Source: Phytopseudomonas seleniipraecipitans
GTDB taxonomy: Bacteria > Pseudomonadota > Gammaproteobacteria > Pseudomonadales > Pseudomonadaceae
Reading direction: 5' to 3'
Length of the DNA: 64,000 nt
Assembly: GCF_900102335.1 (NCBI RefSeq)
Contig: NZ_FNBM01000004.1
Coordinates: 179,052 to 243,051, forward strand
Shown: one piece after another, positions 1 to 9,334 of the stretch
How positions within the stretch are numbered: position 1 is the first letter of the stretch
How the letters are laid out: every line of letters starts with the position of its first letter
Made by a program: the position numbers and the translations under genes
Notes under the pieces: generated by a model
What the model saw: the letters and a program-made list of their open reading frames with translations, nothing else
The model's database searches: none
Told to the model about the DNA's origin: nothing

Positions 1-2
1 AT

Positions 3-78
<76 letters not shown>

Positions 79-224
79 ATCTCGAGGACGGGGCGCATGT
101 TAAGTGCGGCCCCGCACCCTGTCAACAAAATTCTAGCCGGTGATGCGTTTTATTTCGCTGACATAACAAACACTTACCGCCCACGCCAGGCCCCCGCCTC
201 GCGCAAGCGACCGGCGGCCAGGCA

Positions 225-1706
225 TCAGGCGATGCCGGCCAGAAGTTTTTCCCATTCCTTGTTCTCTTTCTTCGACACACCACCGAGCAGCTCGATGGCC
301 TGACGCAGACGGAAACGGGTGAGATCCGGGCCAAGAATCTCCATGGCATCGAGCACCGACACCGAACTGGCCTGGCCGGTGATGGCGGCGAACATCAGCG
401 GCATGGCGTCGCGCAATTTCAACTCCAGATGCTCGACCACCGCCTGGATGCACCCGGTGATGCGCTCCTTCTCCCACTGGCGCAGCGCTTCGAGCTTCCA
501 CAGGATCAACTGCATCAGTTGGCGCACCTGGTCGTCGGACAGTTTCTTGTGTGCGAACAGCGCCCTGTCAGGCTGCACGCCACCGGCGAAGAAGAAACTC
601 GCCAACGGCGCGATCTGGCTGAAGGTCTCCACCCGGCCTTGCACATGCGGAGCAATCTGCATCAGGTAGTCGCTGTTGAACGCCCACTTCTGCACGCCCG
701 CGGCGAATTCCTCGACGCTCAGGTCGCGCATCCACTGGCCGTTGAGCCAGGACAGCTTTTCCAGATCGAAAATCGGCCCGCCCAGGGAGACGCGCTGCAC
801 GTCGAAGTGCGCGATCATTTCATCCAGGGTGAATTTCTCGCGCTCATCCGGCATCGACCAACCCATGCGGCCCAGGTAGTTGAGCATCGCCTGCGGCAGG
901 AAGCCCATGCGCTCGTAGAAGGTGATCGAGGTCGGGTTCTTGCGCTTGGACAACTTGCTCTTGTCCGGATTGCGCAGCAGCGGCATGTAGCAAAGCTGCG
1001 GTTTTTCCCAGCCAAAATACTCGTACAGCAGAATCAGCTTGGGTGCCGACGGCAGCCATTCTTCGCCGCGCAGCACGTGGGTAATCTTCATCAGGTGGTC
1101 GTCGACCACGTTGGCGAGGAAGTACGTCGGCAGGCCGTCGGTCTTCATCAGCACCTGCATGTCCATGCGATCCCACGGGATCTCGACGTTGCCGCGCAGC
1201 ATGTCCGGTACCACGCAAATGCCTTCGCTCGGCACCTTCATGCGGATCACGTGAGGTTCACCTGCCGCCAGGCGACGCTGCACTTCTTCATCGGACAACA
1301 GCAGGCCACGGCCGTCGTAGCGCGGCGTCTCGCCACGGGCCATCTGCTCGGCGCGCATCTGGTCGAGTTCTTCCGGGGTGCAGAAGCAGTAGAAGGCATG
1401 GCCTTTCTCGACCAGCTCCAGCGCGTACTTGCGGTAAATCTCGCCGCGCTCGCTCTGCCGATAGGGACCGTAAGGGCCGCCTACGTCCGGGCCTTCGTTC
1501 CACTCGATACCCAGCCAGCGCAGGGCGTTGTAAATCTGCTGTTCCGACTCGCGGGTCGAACGCACCTGGTCGGTGTCTTCGATACGCAGGATGAACTCAC
1601 CACCGTGCTGACGGGCGAAGCACAGGTTGAACAGGGCGATGTAGGCAGTCCCTACGTGGGGATCGCCAGTGGGCGATGGTGCGATGCGAGTACGGACGGT
1701 GGTCAT
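225..1706 (-). CDS. gltX: Glutamyl-tRNA synthetase
   Basis: This class I aminoacyl-tRNA synthetase charges tRNA-Glu with glutamate in the cytoplasm. The protein is 493 residues, the usual length for bacterial GltX. The N-terminus has the Rossmann-fold entry [12 protein letters not shown] with the HIGH-like motif HVGT, and the KMSKS-like signature appears as KLSKRKN mid-protein. An upstream in-frame ATG at 1733 would add nine residues. The ATG at 1706, giving [14 protein letters not shown], matches the family N-terminus and was chosen. The gene is followed by tRNA-Ala on the same strand. No unusual features were seen. Confidence 0.97.
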   Translation of the reverse strand: MTTVRTRIAPSPTGDPHVGTAYIALFNLCFARQHGGEFILRIEDTDQVRSTRESEQQIYNALRWLGIEWNEGPDVGGPYGPYRQSERGEIYRKYALELVEKGHAFYCFCTPEELDQMRAEQMARGETPRYDGRGLLLSDEEVQRRLAAGEPHVIRMKVPSEGICVVPDMLRGNVEIPWDRMDMQVLMKTDGLPTYFLANVVDDHLMKITHVLRGEEWLPSAPKLILLYEYFGWEKPQLCYMPLLRNPDKSKLSKRKNPTSITFYERMGFLPQAMLNYLGRMGWSMPDEREKFTLDEMIAHFDVQRVSLGGPIFDLEKLSWLNGQWMRDLSVEEFAAGVQKWAFNSDYLMQIAPHVQGRVETFSQIAPLASFFFAGGVQPDRALFAHKKLSDDQVRQLMQLILWKLEALRQWEKERITGCIQAVVEHLELKLRDAMPLMFAAITGQASSVSVLDAMEILGPDLTRFRLRQAIELLGGVSKKENKEWEKLLAGIA

Positions 1707-1858
1707 GGATAATCCCGATGAGGTAAGGCGCAAACCGGCCTACGGCGTTTCTGCGGCGTAGCCGAGAAGCTGCCGGCGCAGGCGTCGTGGAAACGCACAA
1801 GGGCGAAAGGCGTGAATCTTAACAGGCCAGCCCCTGCGGGCTCCAGCGACCTGCAGTA

Positions 1859-2377
1859 TCAGCCTGAGGTGGGCTGGCCGGACAGATGCTGACGCAAGGC
1901 GATGACGCCCTCCTCCACGCTGGCACTGCAACCCGCCCAGGAACAGGCGAGCATCAGATTGCGCGGCAGACCGAAATCCTCAATGAGGAAGCCATCGGCA
2001 TCGCGCCCCTGGAGGTCGCTGGACAGCCACTCACGCATCGCTCCCTGCGCCTGAAAGTAGGCCCACACCGGTTTGCCAAGCGCCACCGCAGCACCGATCT
2101 CGAAGGCGGTACCCGAATCCGGCTCGAAGCCGCGAAACAGGTTGAGATTGGCCAGTACGGCATCCGCCTCGCGGATCATCGCCAGGTTCAGCCGGCAGAT
2201 CTGCGCGGCGCATTCAGCAGGTGAAAGATCCTGCGCGACCTCGTTGTCGAAAGGATAAAGGCCTTCCATCCCCTGCTGCCGACAGAGACCTTTAAGGTAC
2301 ACGCCATGCTCGACGGCGTCGCGCCGGAACACGTCGAATCCGGCCAGATAGATCCTTGCCGTCGCACTCGTGCTCAT
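1859..2377 (-). CDS. Nucleoside 2-deoxyribosyltransferase family protein
   Basis: The 172-residue protein starts [10 protein letters not shown], like members of the nucleoside 2-deoxyribosyltransferase family (PF05014). It contains the family's [19 protein letters not shown] segment, where the Asp and Glu form the active site and the GxAxALGKP part contacts the sugar. Such enzymes exchange bases between deoxynucleosides or hydrolyse nucleotide N-glycosidic bonds. The start codon overlaps the uvrB stop as ATGA, so the gene is almost certainly translated from the uvrB message. The family assignment is firm; the substrate is not known. Confidence 0.88.
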   Translation of the reverse strand: MSTSATARIYLAGFDVFRRDAVEHGVYLKGLCRQQGMEGLYPFDNEVAQDLSPAECAAQICRLNLAMIREADAVLANLNLFRGFEPDSGTAFEIGAAVALGKPVWAYFQAQGAMREWLSSDLQGRDADGFLIEDFGLPRNLMLACSWAGCSASVEEGVIALRQHLSGQPTSG

Positions 2378-4389
2378 ACGGTCAGCAGACGCTCACGCAG
2401 TTTCTGAATGTCATCGCGCATCTGCGCCGCCGCCTCGAATTCAAGGTCACGTGCCAATTGGTACATTTTCTCTTCCAGCTGGCGAATGCGCTTGGTGATC
2501 TCCGAGGGCGAACGCAGCTCGGCTTCGTAGCGCGCACTCTCTTCTGCGGCCTTGGCCATGCCCTTGCGCTTGTTGCTGCGGGCGCCGGGTACCACGGCGC
2601 CTTCGAGGATGTCCTTGACGTCCTTGAACACGCCCTTGGGCACGATGCCGTTGGCCTCGTTGAAGGCGATCTGCTTCTCACGGCGGCGCTCGGTTTCACC
2701 GATGGCGCGCTCCATGGAGCCGGTCATCCGGTCGCCATAGAGAACGGCCCGGCCGTTGAGGTTCCGCGCGGCGCGGCCGATGGTCTGAATCAACGAGCGC
2801 TCGGAGCGCAGGAAACCTTCCTTGTCGGCATCGAGGATCGCCACCAGCGACACCTCAGGCATGTCCAGTCCCTCGCGCAGCAGGTTGATGCCTACCAGCA
2901 CATCGAAGGTGCCGATGCGCAGGTCGCGGATAATCTCGACCCGCTCCACGGTGTCGATGTCCGAGTGCAGGTAGCGCACTTTGACGCCGTGATCGCCCAG
3001 GTAGTCGGTGAGGTCCTCGGCCATGCGCTTGGTCAGGGTGGTGACCAGCACCCGCTCCTCGATCGCCACGCGCTTGTTGATTTCGGACAGCAGGTCGTCG
3101 ACCTGGGTGCGCGCAGGACGGACTTCAATCTGCGGGTCGACCAGCCCGGTCGGCCGCACCACCTGTTCGATGACGCGCCCGGCATGATCGGCCTCGTAAG
3201 GACCTGGCGTCGCCGACACGAAAATGGTCTGCGGGCTTGCCGCCTCCCACTCCTCGAAGCGCATCGGTCGGTTATCCAGCGCCGATGGCAAGCGGAAGCC
3301 GTACTCCACCAGGGTTTCCTTACGCGAGCGGTCACCTTTGTACATGGCGCCCACCTGGGGCACGCTGACGTGGGACTCATCGATCACCAGCAGCGCTTCG
3401 GCCGGCAAGTAGTCATAGAGTGTCGGCGGCGGCAATCCGGAATCACGACCCGACAGGTAGCGCGAGTAGTTTTCGATGCCGTTGCAATAGCCCAGCTCGA
3501 GGATCATTTCCAAGTCGAAGCGGGTGCGCTGCTCCAGCCGCTGTGCCTCGACCAGTTTGTTGGCACCGCGTAGGTAGTCCAGACGGTCCTTGAGCTCGAC
3601 CTTGATCTTCTCCATGGCCTCGAGCAGGGTGTCGCGGGGCGTCACGTAGTGGCTCTTGGGATAGAAGGTGAAACGCGGCAAGCGGCTGATCACCTCACCA
3701 GTCAACGGGTCGAAGGCGCTGATGTTCTCGACCTCGTCATCGAACAACTCGATGCGGATCGCTTCGAGGTCCGATTCAGCAGGAAAGACGTCGATGACAT
3801 CGCCACGCACGCGGAAGGTCGCACGGGCGAAATCCATGTCGTTGCGCGTGTACTGCAACTCGGCCAGGCGGCGTAACAGCGCGCGCTGGTCCATCTTGTC
3901 GCCACGGTCGAGGTGCAGCACCATTTTCAGGTACTCCTCGGGGCTGCCCAGGCCGTAGATCGACGACACCGTGCAGACCACGATGACATCCTTGCGCTCG
4001 ATCAGCGCCTTGGTCGCCGACAAACGCATCTGCTCGATGTGGTCGTTGATCGAGGCATCCTTCTCGATGAAGGTGTCCGACGAAGGCACATAAGCCTCGG
4101 GCTGGTAATAGTCGTAGTAGGAAACGAAATACTCCACCGCGTTGTTCGGGAAGAACGACTTGAATTCGCCATACAACTGCGCCGCCAGGGTCTTGTTCGG
4201 CGCCAGCACTAGGGTCGGACGCTGCACCTGGGCAATCACGTTGGCGATGCTGAAGGTCTTGCCGGAGCCGGTCACACCGAGCAGCGTCTGGTGCGAAAGG
4301 CCCGCTTCCAGACCCTCGATCATCTGCCGGATCGCCTCGGGCTGATCGCCGGCAGGCTGGAAACGGGTGACCAGTTGGAACTCGGACAT
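2374..4389 (-). CDS. uvrB: Excinuclease ABC subunit B
   Basis: UvrB is the damage-verification helicase of nucleotide excision repair. It is loaded by UvrA and recruits UvrC for incision. The 671-residue protein has the Walker A motif [10 protein letters not shown] near residue 40, the beta-hairpin region with [12 protein letters not shown], the motif II box VIDESHV, helicase motifs V and VI ([15 protein letters not shown] and QTIGRAARN), and a C-terminal UVR domain that pairs with UvrC. Length and motifs are typical. The deoxyribosyltransferase-like gene overlaps its stop codon by four bases. Confidence 0.98.
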   Translation of the reverse strand: MSEFQLVTRFQPAGDQPEAIRQMIEGLEAGLSHQTLLGVTGSGKTFSIANVIAQVQRPTLVLAPNKTLAAQLYGEFKSFFPNNAVEYFVSYYDYYQPEAYVPSSDTFIEKDASINDHIEQMRLSATKALIERKDVIVVCTVSSIYGLGSPEEYLKMVLHLDRGDKMDQRALLRRLAELQYTRNDMDFARATFRVRGDVIDVFPAESDLEAIRIELFDDEVENISAFDPLTGEVISRLPRFTFYPKSHYVTPRDTLLEAMEKIKVELKDRLDYLRGANKLVEAQRLEQRTRFDLEMILELGYCNGIENYSRYLSGRDSGLPPPTLYDYLPAEALLVIDESHVSVPQVGAMYKGDRSRKETLVEYGFRLPSALDNRPMRFEEWEAASPQTIFVSATPGPYEADHAGRVIEQVVRPTGLVDPQIEVRPARTQVDDLLSEINKRVAIEERVLVTTLTKRMAEDLTDYLGDHGVKVRYLHSDIDTVERVEIIRDLRIGTFDVLVGINLLREGLDMPEVSLVAILDADKEGFLRSERSLIQTIGRAARNLNGRAVLYGDRMTGSMERAIGETERRREKQIAFNEANGIVPKGVFKDVKDILEGAVVPGARSNKRKGMAKAAEESARYEAELRSPSEITKRIRQLEEKMYQLARDLEFEAAAQMRDDIQKLRERLLTV

Positions 4390-4527
4390 AAATACCTCTA
4401 CAAAAGGCTGTGACGCCGCGAAAAAGCGGGCGTCATACCTGGTGTACGCTGTCGCGACACAGAATATGGGCCGCTATACTAACGGCCCGCTTGCGCAACC
4501 CCAAACTGCAGTTGCCGGGGTTGCTCC
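4390..4527. other. Upstream region of uvrB with small hairpins
   Basis: No gene is seen here. The stretch holds two short inverted repeats, one around 4411-4434 (gacgcc/ggcgtc flanks) and one at 4468-4488 (GGGCCG/CGGCCC flanks). It also contains a CTG-N8-CAG palindrome near 4452-4465. That spacing is shorter than the CTG-N10-CAG of a canonical LexA box, so SOS control of uvrB is not claimed. Confidence 0.4.
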
Positions 4528-4671
4528 AGCAGGTTGTTGAAAAACTATCTGCGTTGCCATCGCTGCGTTAAAACAGTCTCAAAATGCTCATGTACTACTC
4601 GTACACTCCGCCTTTTCGACTGTTTCTGCCTTGCGCTGGCTGCCTCGATCACGTTTTTAAACGGCCTGCCA
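4528..4671. repeat. Palindromic MITE-like intergenic repeat (copy 1)
   Basis: This 144-bp non-coding element has inverted ends: AGCAGGTTGTTGAAAAAC on the left against the reverse complement of a right end reading GTTTTTAAACGGCCTGCC. The interior is also partly palindromic. A diverged relative with the same core (GCTGCGTT..., then AATGCTCAT, then GCCTTGC) lies at 43903-44051. Similar elements are common between genes in Pseudomonas. It has no coding capacity and was probably dispersed in trans. Confidence 0.75.
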
Positions 4672-4722
4672 GGAACGTAAATCGGTTTCCAAACCCACCC
4701 TCACTACAGAGCTGCCGCCCTC

Positions 4723-5919
4723 ATGAGTCTGTTCTCCGCCGTCGAAATGGCTCCGCGCGATCCTATCCTGGGCCTCAACGAAGCATTCAACGCCGATACG
4801 CGCACCACCAAGGTCAACCTTGGCGTGGGCGTCTACACCAACGAAGAAGGCCGCATCCCGCTGCTGCGCGCTGTGGTCGAGGCAGAAGCCGCCCTGACCG
4901 CCGCCCGCGCGCCGCGTGGCTATCTGCCGATCGAAGGCATCGCGGCTTACGACAAGGCCGTGCAGACACTGCTGCTGGGCAGCGACTCGCCGCTGATCCA
5001 GCAAGGCCGCGTGATCACCACCCAGGCCATCGGCGGCACCGGCGCACTGAAAACCGGCGCGGACTTCCTCAAGCGCCTGCTGCCAGACGCGACCGTAGCG
5101 ATCAGCGACCCGAGCTGGGAAAACCACCGCGCGCTGTTCGAGGCGGCCGGCTTCCCGGTTCGCAACTACCGCTACTACGACGCCTTCAGCAACGGCGTTA
5201 ACCGTGGCGGCCTGCTCGAAGACTTGAAGAACCTGCCTGCGCGCTCGATCGTGGTGCTGCATGCCTGCTGTCACAACCCGACCGGTGTCGACCTGACGCC
5301 TGAAGACTGGCAAGCGGTGCTGGAAATCGTGCGTGAGCGCGAGCATGTACCCTTCCTTGATATCGCCTACCAGGGTTTCGGCGACGGTATTGAAGAAGAC
5401 GCCGCCGCAGTGCGTTTGTTCGCCCAATCTGGCCTGACGTTCTTCGTCTCCAGTTCGTTCTCCAAATCCTTCTCGCTGTACGGCGAACGTGTCGGCGCAC
5501 TGACCATCGTCACCGGCGACCAGGAAGAAACCGGCCGTGTGCTGTCGCAAGTCAAGCGCGTGATCCGCACCAACTACTCCAACCCGCCTACCCATGGTGC
5601 CAGCGTGGTTGCAGCCGTACTCAACAGCCCCGAGCTGCGTGTGATGTGGGAAACCGAATTGGGTGAAATGCGCGATCGCATCCGCACCATGCGCCTGGCC
5701 ATGGTAGAGCAGCTGGCTGCCCTGAATGCAAAGCGCGACTTCGGCTTCGTCGCCCAGCAGCGCGGCATGTTCTCCTACTCGGGCCTCACCACCGAGCAGG
5801 TCGAACGCCTTAGAAACGAGTTCGGTATCTACGCCGTGGGCACTGGCCGCATCTGCGTCGCAGCGCTGAACACGCGTAACCTGCCAGTCGTCACCAAGGC
5901 TATCGCCGCGGTACTTTGA
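4723..5919 (+). CDS. tyrB: Aromatic/aspartate aminotransferase (PLP fold type I)
   Basis: The 398-residue protein belongs to the AspC/TyrB subgroup of aminotransferases, which move an amino group between aromatic or acidic amino acids and 2-oxoglutarate. Visible family marks are the N-terminal VNLGVGVYTNEEG, the substrate and cofactor segment HNPTGVDLT, and the PLP-binding lysine in SSFSKSFSLYGERVGAL. The C-terminal GRICVAALN carries the arginine that binds the substrate carboxylate. The motifs do not separate TyrB from AspC, so the symbol is by closeness to the Pseudomonas gene beside uvrB. It diverges from uvrB. Confidence 0.88.
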   Translation: MSLFSAVEMAPRDPILGLNEAFNADTRTTKVNLGVGVYTNEEGRIPLLRAVVEAEAALTAARAPRGYLPIEGIAAYDKAVQTLLLGSDSPLIQQGRVITTQAIGGTGALKTGADFLKRLLPDATVAISDPSWENHRALFEAAGFPVRNYRYYDAFSNGVNRGGLLEDLKNLPARSIVVLHACCHNPTGVDLTPEDWQAVLEIVREREHVPFLDIAYQGFGDGIEEDAAAVRLFAQSGLTFFVSSSFSKSFSLYGERVGALTIVTGDQEETGRVLSQVKRVIRTNYSNPPTHGASVVAAVLNSPELRVMWETELGEMRDRIRTMRLAMVEQLAALNAKRDFGFVAQQRGMFSYSGLTTEQVERLRNEFGIYAVGTGRICVAALNTRNLPVVTKAIAAVL

Positions 5920-5986
5920 GCTGCCTAAGGGGAAGCTGGCAGATGCTTGACTTCCCCTTCGTAATCAGTAGGATACGCGTCGTTGT

Positions 5987-6062
5987 TCCGCGATAGCTCA
6001 GTTGGTAGAGCAAATGACTGTTAATCATTGGGTCCCTGGTTCGAGTCCAGGTCGCGGAGCCA
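5987..6062 (+). tRNA. tRNA-Asn(GTT)
   Basis: A complete cloverleaf with encoded CCA: acceptor TCCGCGA pairs with TCGCGGA, the D-arm is AGCTCAGTTGGTAGAGC, anticodon GTT lies at 6020-6022, and the T-loop is TTCGAGT. A rho-independent terminator follows. The last 22 bases are duplicated 148 bp downstream. Confidence 0.97.
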
Positions 6063-6337
6063 AATTCAAAGCCTCGGTTCATACCGGGGCTTTTTTGTGT
6101 CTGCTGGACTCTCACCAGGGACTACGTCCCAGGTTATTCGCTTCGCTCACCCCTTCGGGGCCGCGCTGAAGCGCGTTCAGCTGCGCTGTCGAGTCCAGGT
6201 CGCGGAGCCAAATTCAAGAAACCCGGTCAATATGCCGGGTTTTTTATTGCCTGCTGGACTCTCATCGGGGATTACGTCCCAGGCTATTCGCTTCGCTCAC
6301 CCCATCGGGGCCGCGCTGAGCCGCGTTCGCAAGCTAA
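6041..6337 (+). repeat. Tandem 148-bp duplication starting in the tRNA-Asn T-arm
   Basis: Two consecutive units start at 6041 and 6189. Each begins with TCGAGTCCAGGTCGCGGAGC, continues CAAATTCAA, then has a hairpin terminator of different stem sequence. Each then has a similar tail containing TGCTGGACTCTCA, ACGTCCCAGG, TATTCGCTTCGCTCACCCC and GGGGCCGCGCTGA. The first unit uses the real tRNA 3' end. The second carries only a 22-nt tRNA 3' fragment (6189-6210). The stems changed in a compensatory way, so the duplication is not recent. Confidence 0.85.
6069..6097 (+). terminator. Terminator of tRNA-Asn
   Basis: An inverted repeat (AAGCCTCGG / CCGGGGCTT) is followed by a run of six T. It sits seven bases after the tRNA. 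An equivalent hairpin with different stem bases (AACCCGG / CCGGGTT plus T-run) occurs at 6221-6247 in the duplicated unit. Confidence 0.85.
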
Positions 6338-6340
6338 GAG

Positions 6341-6518
6341 GTAGGGTGGGTTAGCGCCGCATGGCCACGCCCATCATGCGTGTTACGCCGTGCGAGCGGC
6401 GCGTAACCCACCAAGCGATATCCGACGTTGAGGCAATTCGAGCGACACGCACGCTGTAACAGCCCCTGGGTATCGCTTCGCTCAACCCAGGCTACTCGAA
6501 GCCCCAGTACAAACGTGC
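6341..6518. repeat. Intergenic palindromes downstream of fleR
   Basis: The region holds a long imperfect inverted repeat at about 6341-6412. Its arms are GTGGGTTAGCGCCGC and GCGGCGCGTAACCCAC. A second short one sits around 6466-6495 (CTGGGTATCGCTTCGCTCAACCCAGG). These resemble dispersed Pseudomonas intergenic repeats. Short frames crossing them do not look like real genes. Confidence 0.6.
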
Positions 6519-7919
6519 TCAACTCGCATAGAGATAAGCCTCGACATCCATCCCTGCATCGCGCATCTGTGCCAGTTTGTAGCGCAGCGTGCGCGGGCTG
6601 ATGCCCAGGCGTTCGGCAGCCTCCTTGCGACGGCCTCGCTCAGCACGCAGGATGTCGATAATGACCTGGTACTCCCGGCGACGCAGGTCCTCGCCCAGCG
6701 CGCCGTCCATTGCGGCAGGTTCGGAGGCGGCAGCTGGCGGCACGACAGTCAGCTGAGGCTGCATCACGTGAGACACCGAGGCAAAACCGATCGGCGCAGT
6801 AAGACAAAGGTCGTGGGGCTCGATAACGCCTCCTTGCTGGAGAATTACAGCACGTTGAATGGCGTTATCCAGTTCGCGCACGTTGCCAGGCCAGGCGTGA
6901 TTTGTCAGGCACGCGACCGCTTGCGCAGAGAGCCGCAAAGGCGCCAGATTCATCTTGCGTACGTACTTGGCCAGCAAGCGCTCGGCCAGCGGCAAAATAT
7001 CGGCCGGGCGCTCACGCAGCGGTCGCCACGCCAACGGAAATACTGACAAGCGATAGAACAAGTCCTCGCGAAAGCGCCCCGCCGCTACTTCAGCAGCGAG
7101 GTCACGGTTGCTGGTCGCCAGCACACGAATATCCAGAACGATTGGCTTGCGCCCACCCACCCGCTCCACTTCGCGTTCCTGCAACACACGCAGCAGTTTG
7201 GCTTGGAGAGCGAGCGGCATCTCGGAGATTTCATCGAGCAGGATGGTGCCGCCCTCGGCCATCTCGAATTTTCCGGGCGCGCTGGCGACAGCTCCGGTAA
7301 ACGCGCCCTTTTCGTGCCCAAATAGCGTGGCTTCGAGCATGTTGTCCGGAATCGCCGCACAGTTGATAGCCACGAACGGCCCCGCCGCTCTCGGCGACTG
7401 CTGGTGGAGATAGCGCGCCAAGACTTCCTTGCCGGTTCCTGATTCGCCGGTGATCAACACCGTGGAGTCACTGCGCGCCACTCGGGCAGCCAGCTCCAGC
7501 AACTGCAGGCTGGCCGGTTCACGAGCAACCGGTCCGTCCGCTTCCAGCCCAGTGGCGCGCCCAAGCGCGTGCTGTTCAACAAGCGACAGCAGCGCCTTCG
7601 GCTCGAAGGGCTTGACCAGATAATCGACCGCGCCGCGACGCATCGCTTCGACAGCGCGCTCCACGGCGCCGAAGGCGGTCATCAGCAACACCGGCAATTG
7701 CGGTTGCCGCTCACGAATCAGCGTGAGCAAACGATGACCATCCATGCCCGGCATGTTCACATCGCTCACCACCAGACCAAAAGGCTCTTCGCCGATAGCG
7801 ATCAGCGCCGCCTCGGCGCAATCGACCGCTCGATAAGCATGGCCACCCAATTCCATGGTATCGGCCAGCGCTTCGCGCAGCGCGCGGTCGTCTTCCACCA
7901 ACAGGACTTTGGTAGCCAT
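6519..7919 (-). CDS. fleR: Sigma-54-dependent flagellar response regulator FleR
   Basis: FleR is the response regulator that, with FleS, activates class III sigma-54 flagellar genes. The 466-residue protein has an N-terminal receiver domain with the phosphoacceptor Asp in VVSDVNMPGMDG and the switch lysine in YLVKPF. An AAA+ domain follows with Walker A GESGTGKE, the sigma-54 contact loop GAFTGA and Walker B GGTILLDEIS. A Fis-type helix-turn-helix ends the protein (EAAERLGISPRTLRYKL). The ATG at 7919 is preceded by AAGGAG at good spacing and lies two bases after the fleS stop. The upstream GTG at 7925 is less likely. Confidence 0.95.
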   Translation of the reverse strand: MATKVLLVEDDRALREALADTMELGGHAYRAVDCAEAALIAIGEEPFGLVVSDVNMPGMDGHRLLTLIRERQPQLPVLLMTAFGAVERAVEAMRRGAVDYLVKPFEPKALLSLVEQHALGRATGLEADGPVAREPASLQLLELAARVARSDSTVLITGESGTGKEVLARYLHQQSPRAAGPFVAINCAAIPDNMLEATLFGHEKGAFTGAVASAPGKFEMAEGGTILLDEISEMPLALQAKLLRVLQEREVERVGGRKPIVLDIRVLATSNRDLAAEVAAGRFREDLFYRLSVFPLAWRPLRERPADILPLAERLLAKYVRKMNLAPLRLSAQAVACLTNHAWPGNVRELDNAIQRAVILQQGGVIEPHDLCLTAPIGFASVSHVMQPQLTVVPPAAASEPAAMDGALGEDLRRREYQVIIDILRAERGRRKEAAERLGISPRTLRYKLAQMRDAGMDVEAYLYAS

Positions 7920-7921
7920 GG

Positions 7922-9127
7922 TCACTCCTTAATCGAGGGTTGCGCTGGCGCAATCAGCGGCAGGATCAACAGGGCACAGGTACCTCGCCCGGGCCGCGAG
8001 CGCAGCTGCAGCTCGCCGTGATGAGCACGAGCGACCGCCTTGACCACCGCCAGCCCCAGGCCGGTTCCGGTGGTCTTGGTGGTGAAGAAAGGCTCACCCA
8101 GACGTGCCAGCGTTGCTGCATCAATGCCGGGGCCATTGTCGCTAACGCACAGACGCAAGGTCTCGCCGCGCATATAGGCATGGACCTTCAAGCGAACATC
8201 GGGACCGGAGGCCTGAATGGCGTTTTCAACCAAATTCAGTAGAGTGCCGACTAACGTGTCGCGATTGCACAGCAGCTCGCCCCGCCAGGCATCACACTGC
8301 CAGCGCACCTCCAACCCGTGAACCAAGGACTCGCCAGAGCGCCTGAGCGCATCGAACAACTGGCCTGGAGGAAGACGATCCGAGAGCGGCAATTCACCGC
8401 GGGCAAACACCAGCATGTCGCGTACCTGATGCTCCAACTCGTGCAGCCGCTCCTTTAGGCGGCCTGCGAAGCGCTGCTGCTGCTCGACCGGCAGCACCTG
8501 TTCGGTGAGGTGGCTGGCATACAGGAGCGCTGCGGATAACGGCGTGCGCACCTGATGCGCCAGGGAAGCAACCATACGCCCCATGGCACTCAACCGCTCA
8601 TGGCGGGACAGCTGATCCTGCAAGCGGCGGGTTTCTGTCAGATCCGTCAGCAATACCAGCTGGCCCGGCTCGCCTTGCAACGATCTTGTGGAAATGGAAA
8701 GCCTACGGCCATCGGTAAGCGAAATTTCGTGACCATCATCCTGGCGCGGCGCAAAACGCTGGGCGATGACCTCGCGCCACAGCCTTCCAAGCAATGGCTC
8801 ACCGAGCATTTCACGAGCAACGGGGTTGGCTTCCCGCACAATACCGTGACCGTCAATGACCACTATCCCGCCCGGCAGCAGATCCAGCAGGCTCTGCAGC
8901 CGATGGGCCAGGCGCTCCTTCTCGTTCAATTCCTGGACGCGTTGCTCACTGACCTGGGCCAATTGGCCAGTCAGTTCATTGACGCGACTTTCCAGGAGAT
9001 CGTAAGAACTGCCTAGCCGGCTGGACATCTGCTCGAACAGCGCCAGTGACTGCTCAAGATCACCGCGCCCCGCCTGTGTTGGCGGTTCGGGCTCTATCGA
9101 AGCGGGTGTGTACGGGCTGGGTTTCAT
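7922..9127 (-). CDS. fleS: Flagellar sensor histidine kinase FleS
   Basis: The 401-residue soluble kinase lacks obvious membrane segments, as expected for FleS. It has an N-terminal coiled-coil, a PAS domain (LDLLPGGIVVIDGHGIVREAN), an H-box with the phosphorylated histidine in SLAHQVRTPLSAA, and a HATPase domain with N box (LLNLVENAIQAS) and G boxes (DNGPGID, GTGLGLAV). It is the cognate kinase of FleR and forms a two-gene operon with it. A sigma-54 promoter lies about 50 bases upstream. Confidence 0.94.
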   Translation of the reverse strand: MKPSPYTPASIEPEPPTQAGRGDLEQSLALFEQMSSRLGSSYDLLESRVNELTGQLAQVSEQRVQELNEKERLAHRLQSLLDLLPGGIVVIDGHGIVREANPVAREMLGEPLLGRLWREVIAQRFAPRQDDGHEISLTDGRRLSISTRSLQGEPGQLVLLTDLTETRRLQDQLSRHERLSAMGRMVASLAHQVRTPLSAALLYASHLTEQVLPVEQQQRFAGRLKERLHELEHQVRDMLVFARGELPLSDRLPPGQLFDALRRSGESLVHGLEVRWQCDAWRGELLCNRDTLVGTLLNLVENAIQASGPDVRLKVHAYMRGETLRLCVSDNGPGIDAATLARLGEPFFTTKTTGTGLGLAVVKAVARAHHGELQLRSRPGRGTCALLILPLIAPAQPSIKE

Positions 9128-9179
9128 TACGCTCTCTCGCGTGGCGAGCCGTCATAAGACAGTCAGTTGCCAGTGAGAT

Positions 9180-9195
9180 AGCAATACTCATGCCT
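9180..9195 (-). promoter_or_regulatory. Sigma-54 promoter of fleSR
   Basis: The minus strand reads AGGCATGAGTATTGCT. The -24 GG and -12 GC are 12 bases apart, as in the TGGCAC-N5-TTGC consensus. It lies about 53-68 bases before the fleS start and is consistent with the known control of fleSR by FleQ. The -24 element overlaps a 36-bp palindrome. Confidence 0.75.
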
Positions 9196-9224
9196 GAAAA
9201 TAAACTCGTTTAATTTCAGGCATG
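9189..9224. repeat. 36-bp palindrome between fleQ and fleS
   Basis: The arms CATGCCTGAAA and TTTCAGGCATG flank an inner stem (TAAAC/GTTTA). No T-run follows on the minus strand, so it is not a classical terminator. It overlaps the -24 box of the fleSR promoter and may be an operator or an attenuating hairpin. Confidence 0.6.
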
Positions 9225-9334
9225 TAGGTATTTATTAGCGTGCCACCGTCAGTACAGTGGCGAAGATCATTGGCCATAAAGCCGAATTAGCGCAAAAGGG
9301 CCAGGTCGTTGCAACCTAGCCCTCTACCGAGTCG

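Noticed and set aside
429..1712. Long open frame (427 codons) on the plus strand across gltX
   Set aside because: It is the reverse-strand shadow of gltX, His/Gln-rich as expected for antisense of GC-rich coding DNA. There is no ribosome site or family motif.
2356..3573. Long plus-strand frame opposite uvrB
   Set aside because: It is a shadow of uvrB. GC-rich codon bias creates such frames, and no recognisable domain is present.
4452..4465. CTG-N8-CAG palindrome upstream of uvrB as a LexA box
   Set aside because: The spacing is two bases short of the LexA consensus and the interior is GC-rich, so SOS control is not supported.
6334..6522. Small frame over the repeats downstream of fleR
   Set aside because: It covers dispersed palindromic repeats and gives the AWVERSDTQ-type peptide often seen when these repeats are translated. 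Not a gene.
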